Source of the DNA: Dermatemys mawii
Lineage: Eukaryota; Chordata; Testudines; Dermatemydidae
DNA length: 64,000 bases
NCBI GenBank assembly: GCA_007922305.1
Contig: ML677386.1
Coordinates: forward strand, 13,063,830-13,127,829
Direction of reading: 5' to 3'
Shown: one piece after another, positions 58,501-64,000 of the stretch
Numbering within the stretch: the first letter of the stretch is position 1
Layout: every line of letters begins with the position of its first letter
Position numbers and translations under genes: made by a program
Notes under the pieces: model-generated
Database searches by the model: none
What the model was told of the DNA's origin: nothing
What the model saw: only the letters and a program-made list of their open reading frames with translations

Positions 58501-58529
58501 GAAATGAGGATTCAGCATGAGCGAATCAC
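52561..58529. other. Long unassigned AT-rich region
   Basis: Six kilobases without a recognisable gene. It contains a short (CA)n at 52630-52642 and a small CCCACTGAAA/TTTCAGTGGG inverted pair at 54108-54130. The open frame of 109 codons at 56715-57044 has no domain and no splice or start context that I trust. Confidence 0.4.
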
Positions 58530-58640
58530 CAGAGTATAATCCAGGAGTGGTGGGTTTTAAACTTGATTCTGGCACTGACTCGGTGCATGGCTTTGAATAA
58601 GTCTTTTATCCTTTCCTTGCTTGTTTCCTTACTGTAAGTA
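58530..58640 (+). mobile_element. MIR-like SINE fragment
   Basis: GTGGTGGGTTTTAAACTTGATTCTGGCACTGACTCGGTGCATGGCTTTGAATAAGTC has the MIR core order but is diverged and short. Confidence 0.45.
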
Positions 58641-59200
58641 AGTTCTGTTCTCAAGTGTGCCCCTTCATAAGTGCTGGAACTGGAGATGCTGCCACACCCT
58701 AAAGCTTGAAGTGGTTTCCTTATATACAGAGTTTGCAGTTTGGCTCTCAGCACCCCCATTATGAAAATTGCTCCAGCGCCCCCTTGTAACTAGCCACAGC
58801 ATGGAAGGGGACTTTATCCCTCTTAGAACCCCCCTGCCCCAGGTCAGTTCTTTGGCTTGTAATTCCTTTCTCATTCTGCATCTATCAAAGGCTAAACATA
58901 TTCTGGAGTAGCACAAACAAGTCTTTAAATTAACAGCCTTTCCACCCCTGTCAGGCTTCATTATAGTTCCTTTGTAGTATCCTGCCTGCTGAGCCCAGGG
59001 CTTTTCTCCTTCAGAAAAGCCTTTCTCCTCTACAGTATCTCCCCACATAAGCTCCCTCAGTCTGCTTTTCTGGCTTAGCTCCACCTCCTTTATCCAGGCA
59101 GCAATTAGTTACTCCCCTAGCTGCAGAGCATGACTAATTAGGTCCTTTCCCTTGCCTTGCAGGTGATGGAAGTTAAGCTTCATCACACTGGCCTATAAAT
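58641..59200 (-). repeat. Dispersed repeat; part shared with 19405-19550
   Basis: 58667-58800 reads in reverse as GCGCTGGAGCAATTTTCATAATGGGGGTGCTGAGAG and shares ordered blocks with 19405-19550. The following segment to 59200 carries a 139-codon minus open frame with no domain and ends in GATGGAAGTTAAGCTTCATCACACTGG, a small inverted pair. The whole is probably one or two repeats. Confidence 0.45.
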
Positions 59201-59904
59201 AAAGATACTTTACTTGCATTTTAACATCTTCAGATATAAAGTATATCACTGTAAAATATTGTTATGCCTAAAAGCAAACTTTAATACCTGTGAGTATCTG
59301 ATGCTTTCCAATCCACCAATCTAAGGCACAAAAGAAAACAGATGCATCATATATACATTGAAAGCACACATATATACCACATTCAAACAAAAGCAAACCA
59401 GCATTCTCAATATCTAGCATGTAGTAAACCTGGGTAAATAGTGTTGGGGAGAGGAAAAATGATTAATAAATAATGGTTTGAATTTTGTATCAACTGTGTT
59501 AATGTCAGGAGAGGAGAATAAAGAAAAAAATATTGAGAAAATTGACAAGTGTCATGAGGCTAACTTAAAATAAACATTTGAATAGCTGAACTATTTCCCC
59601 ATATTTAATATGTAGATCCCACCCTAAACACAGGTAGCATTGGAAAGTCCTATTTTACCACAGTTCTCCATTGAGAACCAGGGATAGAAATCCCAAATTT
59701 TCCACTTCCTGGGTGAAAAAAATGGAATGTTTTGAAAATGTTTCATAGTGCTCCATTGTATTGACTAATACACTAACTGTTCATTGGGCAGATAAGGTTG
59801 GATTTTCAAAAGCGCCTAAGTGACCTAGGAGTACAGGTGGTATTTAAATTGACATGTACAAAGCTGTTAGTGTCAAATTCAAACTGATAGTAGAAAAGAA
59901 GTGG
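59201..59904. other. Unassigned; half palindromic repeat at 59795-59840
   Basis: GGATTTTCAAAAGCGCCTAAGTGACCTAGGAGTACAG (59800-59836) resembles half of the palindrome at 35942-36061. No gene seen. Confidence 0.4.
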
Positions 59905-60512
59905 GCAAAATTTTTGGCCCGAGGGCCACATGGTGTTGTAAAATGGTGTGGAGGGCTAGGTAGGGAAGGCTGTGCCTCCCCAAACAGCCTGACCCTGGCC
60001 CCTATCCAACCCCCTCCCACTTCCTGCCCCCTGACTGCCCTGCTCACAATCCCCAACTCATCCTACCCCCTCTGCTTCTTGTCCACTGATGCCCCCTCCA
60101 AAGACACTCCCCCACCCCTAACCAGCTCCCCAGGACCCCACCCCCTATCCAATTCCCCCACTCCCTGTCCTCTGACTGCCCCAACCCCTATCCACCCCTC
60201 TGCCCCCTGGGACTCCCACACTCTAGCCAAGCCCCCCATTCTCTGTCCCCTGACCATCCCACCAGAACCTGAACCCATCCAACCACACCCTTCTCCCTGT
60301 CCCCTGACTATCCCCAGGATTCCCTGACCCTTATCCAACCCCCTGGCCCCAGCCCCCATACTACGCTGCTCAGATACGCTGCCGAGCAGAAGCTCACAGC
60401 TCCACTCCCCAGAGCCTGTGTGGCAAGGTGAGGCCCCAGGGGAAGGGGAACAGCAGAGGAGTGGGTGGGGTTTGCCTCCCTGGCTGGGAGCTCAGGGGCT
60501 GGGCAGGACAGC
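59905..60512. repeat. C-rich low-complexity/minisatellite-like block
   Basis: The plus strand is a run of degenerate units built on CCCCTGACTGCCC, CCAACCCCTATCCACCCC and CCACTCCC, giving a 157-codon low-complexity Pro/Thr/Ser frame. The left boundary GTGGGCAAAATTTTTGGCCCGAGGGCCACAT resembles the end of a turtle-type DNA element, so the block may be internal to a transposon. Not a gene. Confidence 0.5.
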
Positions 60513-60554
60513 CCTGTAATAGAATATTGACCACCCCTGTAATAGAATATTGAG
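60513..60554 (+). repeat. Two-copy tandem repeat
   Basis: CCCTGTAATAGAATATTGA occurs at about 60513-60531 and again at 60536-60554, separated by CCAC. Confidence 0.85.
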
Positions 60555-61889
60555 TTATGACAGACGATATTTGGAATCCATTTTATCTTCAGTGCTGCAC
60601 TTTTGGAATAGAAACAAGAAGTAGCCCCTGGCAAAAAGATTCTGTTTGCCAAAGTAGCTGCCTGTGAATTGAATATGACTACATATCAGACCACAGTCAT
60701 ATTGTTTTTGTCAGAAGTACTTCAGGAAATAGCAATTCATCAATGTGTTCCGGACATGCCAAGAAAGCCTGTCTAATGTTAACCTGTAGATTATCAAGTT
60801 AGGACCCAATTCAATTCCATACCATGGCACAACTCCCATTGCACTTCCTGGGAGATTTGCCTGAGGAAAGGACTACATGATTAAGCTCCAAGACCTTGAT
60901 CAGCTCTCCATTTCAAAGACTTTTTTTTTCTTCTAAATCTGCCATTGGAACCATTGCCCAGTTCGTGAAATGTGAATATGATTTTTTTTATCACGTAAAA
61001 CATCTGTATAAGGAACTTCCTTAGTGGTGTCACATTTCTATTTAATACACCATGTAGTGATACTAACATAAATCTATTATGCTCTCTTCTAACTTGTATG
61101 GTCATTCACATAAATGTGATATTGCTTTGCTAACACAGCTGTGCCAAAACTTGCTGGTTTGGGGTTTGCACTAAATTGTTTTTGTTAGGTGTACTTTTGG
61201 ACTCCTTGAGTTTTGCATTCAGGTTCAGTTTGAAAGAAAATATAGAAAAACTGAAATTTAAAAACCAAATATTTTAGAATGTGTTCGCGGCATGCATGTC
61301 CAGTGGGGTTCAGATGAGTAGGCCTTGCAAACATTAGAGCTGGTTTGTGACCCTGAAGACCCAATCATTTTTAGACTGGGAAACAGCATGGTGAAGTGGA
61401 CAGGGGCAGGCACATGAGTGAGAGGCTGGAGACTTGGGCCATGATTCTTTGTGTGTGTGTGTAAAGATTGCCTTAAGGCTCCTCAGATCAGTCTTTGGTG
61501 TACTTTCCTGGTGGCTGTCATGACAGCTAGGGATCAACCAGATATGTGAGCGGGGGCTTCAGCAACTCTCTCTGGGTCCGAGGAAATCTATGGGAGTTGG
61601 GCATGTAAGCACTTCTGAAAATCCCATTAGGTACCTATCTGCATCTTTAGGAGCCTAAATAACTTTAGAAATCTGTCTCTTTGAAATCAATGAAAAGTCT
61701 CACATATAAGAACTATAGCTATTTGAATATTCAAATTATTTTAATATAACTGTATTTATTATTTTAAAGCAGAACTGTTGAAGGAGTAATTTTCCAGAGC
61801 ATGACTGGGAAAATATCTCCTGCAAGGAAAATGCTATGGTTCAAGCCATGTTTAAGTTAAACCTGCTACTTACCAGGGGTTGTACAGAT
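60555..61889. other. Unassigned; (GT)n at about 61449-61461
   Basis: Contains a short GT microsatellite and, at 61610-61690, AAGCACTTCTGAAAATCCCATTAGG-type sequence related to the palindrome family at 35942. No gene seen. Confidence 0.35.
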
Positions 61890-62190
61890 CTGCTACATGA
61901 CCCTATAATTTGTTGCTGATATGTTTGAATTCCTTTGACATGGCATTAGTGTGCACACAAATTTTAATATATGGGTCCCTTCACTCAGAAGTATTTGCAT
62001 CAGATTGGAGCCTTCTCTCACTTTTGAACTAATTTGTTCTTCCTTTACATTTACAGCCAAAATAATCCTGTGTCTCATTAATTCCACTGTTCTGGTAATG
62101 TCAGTTAGATCAAGGTTTTCTTTCATTGCTTGACATTCTAGTTCACCTACTTTACTTTTAAGCTTCTTGTACCGGTACCTAGACATTTAT
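61890..62190 (-). mobile_element. CR1-like LINE endonuclease fragment
   Basis: Minus-strand translation of KSKVGELECQAMKENLDLTDITRTVEL fits the start of CR1-like endonuclease, where K-GELE, E--DIIGITETW is usual. Following residues (IILAVNVKEEQ) are weaker. A short, old fragment. Confidence 0.55.
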
Positions 62191-64000
62191 AGATTTTTGG
62201 GGGGCTGTATGCCAATTTTTAACTTAGTCTGACAACCTATTACTTTTCTAAAATTTATCTTTGAGATTTTTAACCTGTTCCTCCTCCCAGGTCAGATGTA
62301 ATGTTTGTCCTGTCTATTCCCGGAAACAGAGAAACCTTTGTATTACTGTCAGCCCAGATATCTTTGCCTGACCTGAGTGCTCTTCCAATTTTACTGCTAA
62401 ATTCATTGCAATAGCTTAATAATCACTGATAACTATAATCAGAATAAACTACATGTTCCCTTGGTAAATGACATAATTATTTTCAGTAATAACACAGAAG
62501 GTGATAAATGACTTAGTGCTATCAATGGTGTACCCAGCAAAAACAAAATAATTTTTCAAGAACTTAAACACTGTAGAAAGCTAATACAAGATTATACAAT
62601 GCAAGAGAAGTAAGCACTTATGAAAACATAATCATGGACACATTGGTAAATCAACAGAGGGCACATGTATGCACACGTAAATCTCTGGTAAAAGTACATA
62701 AGAGACTTTTAGAATAAAGAACAACTGTATGGCTACTACACAAATCCTGCACGGTTTAGAAGTCCCTAGAACTATAATGCTGACCTATATCAAGTTAAAC
62801 AGATCAGCCTCTTAGAACTTGGAGAGCAGGGAGGGGCAAAACAGCTGACTTTTCCAGACCTACTCCTATCTGGAAAAAATGACAACAGAGAAACGGAGTA
62901 AGCCAAATCAGAACACCAAATCTCTTAATTATACTTACAACATCCATTTCATTCTCTATAGACCATAAATTGAGCATGGGGTCAGGAAGTAGCAATATAA
63001 CACACCTTTTAAAACTTAGTCACAGCATTTGGCATATTACTGTGAAATAATTACTACAGTGTTTAAAAAATAAAGATCAGTATTTAGAAATCAGTCTAGA
63101 CAACTGTGTGGGTGCCCTGTCAACTGATGTACAACTAGCCCCAACAGAATATGTAAAGAAAATACACCTGTATACAGTGCCAAATAGGAAAAAAAAATCT
63201 TTGATCTCTCTAAATTTTCAAAGAATCAACACAAGCATATCAAGTTGGGAATGGGAGTGGGAACATTGTGGTTGTCCCCAACCCACCCTGTCTAAGGATT
63301 TCTTTTTCCTTCAGGAAAACCTGAGAGCTACTCCTGTTGGGCAAACTTGTAAGACTGCGTATACTCTACAAACAGGGAAAAGGCCCTGCCAGTTTATCTC
63401 CTGGCTTTCCCTCACCTCAGGGAGACTTGCACAATCTTCCTGTTCACCAAGATGAACCATCTGTAGCCTCAGCTTTACTTCCCCTCAGGGAGAGTCCTTT
63501 TCTCCTTCTCTCTCTCTTTCAGGGAAGCTTTAATTCTCAGGGCTCTAAAATCCAGTTCCTTCTCAGGACATGACATAACACATCTTTAGGCTCCCCTAAA
63601 TACCTGACCTCATCCCTGCAGGAATATCAAGCATCCAGCGTAGATGCAGGGACTTGCCCTAGCCACCGTGGGCTGTTGTGGTGCTGGCACCACAGCCTCT
63701 CTCCAGTGCCTGGATGCTTCCTGTGCTGGTGGCCAGTCTGCTTGGAGTTGGTGCAAAAGTAAGCTTGGTGACAGGGGATAAGAAACTCAAGGGGGTGGGG
63801 TCAGAAGGAAAAGGCTGAAGGGCAGGGTTAGAGGGAGGAGGCAGAATAAAAGTGTTTAATGTGAAGCAGATGTGGAATGGAGGAGGCTTCCCCAGGCCTT
63901 CCTCCCACAAGACACTGAGCTCCCATTGCTGACAGTCTCTCCAGGCAGGCTCACTCTCCTGCCCTAAGCTATCTCCCCCAGCTGCTGTCCCTGACTCCCT
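62191..64000. other. Unassigned, no gene seen
   Basis: Short open frames only (up to 115 codons at 63108-63455), none with a domain. 63640-63960 is GC-richer and purine-rich. Confidence 0.35.

Noticed and set aside
58665..59084. 139-codon minus-strand frame
   Set aside because: Lies in a dispersed repeat partly shared with 19405-19550; no domain seen.
59854..60327. 157-codon plus-strand open frame
   Set aside because: It is a translated C-rich low-complexity block (Pro, Thr, Ser repeats) with no domain; lack of stops follows from composition.
1..64000. CRISPR arrays, operons, prophage or bacterial genes
   Set aside because: No regularly spaced repeats and no bacterial gene structure; the repeat content is vertebrate.

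Overview
This window reads as gene-poor vertebrate DNA, most likely from a sauropsid and probably a turtle (inference). The basis is the repeat content: several CR1-type LINE fragments, MIR-like SINEs, many short palindromic hAT-type MITEs, a class II endogenous retrovirus with an avian-like envelope, and long AT-rich intergenic or intronic stretches. I found no convincing host protein-coding exon, tRNA, rRNA or CRISPR array. Almost every sizeable open frame outside the provirus is an antisense shadow, low complexity or a decayed transposon.

The centrepiece is a nearly complete provirus at 25819-32714. It has two 298-bp LTRs that differ at one base and a 6-bp target duplication (ACTCTC). Its primer binding site has the sequence known for tRNA-Trp priming, its purine tract lies at 32401-32416, and its order is gag - dUTPase - protease - pol - env. 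Gag, dUTPase, protease, the MPMV-style GGGAAAC slippery heptamer and the Env leader look betaretroviral. The primer site and the Env transmembrane subunit (internal fusion loop, CX6CC) look like the avian alpharetrovirus group. The copy is defective: seven in-frame stops (six TGA, one TAG), a gag ATG that is out of frame across a run of ten G, and a 10-N assembly gap in env. A diverged duplication of the env end, purine tract and U3 start lies just before the 3' LTR.

The provirus sits inside an older minus-strand hAT-like transposase (TTF-type zinc finger and DUF4371-like, ZMYM1-like), whose pieces lie at 32721-33643 and about 25470-25818. That transposase was also hit by a 127-bp hAT MITE (25516-25642). 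A second decayed transposase of the same type is at 45095-46990 on the plus strand.

Other regions, left to right. 0-3 kb: a MITE end, an unnamed repeat, a CR1 fragment and a 244-bp palindrome. 8.4-10.5 kb: two convergent CR1 fragments and an RTE-like LINE end. 12.2-14.5 kb: a minus-strand CR1 split by a 786-bp solo LTR with a 5-bp TSD. 15.7 and 17.2 kb: an exact 59-bp duplication. 18.8-25.1 kb: MIRs, MITEs and a young 176-bp insertion ending in a perfect 40-bp hairpin. 34.6-36.1 kb: dispersed repeats. 43.9-49.7 kb: hAT-type elements. 51.9-62.2 kb: MIR pieces, a C-rich low-complexity block and a CR1 remnant. The remainder is unassigned AT-rich sequence.
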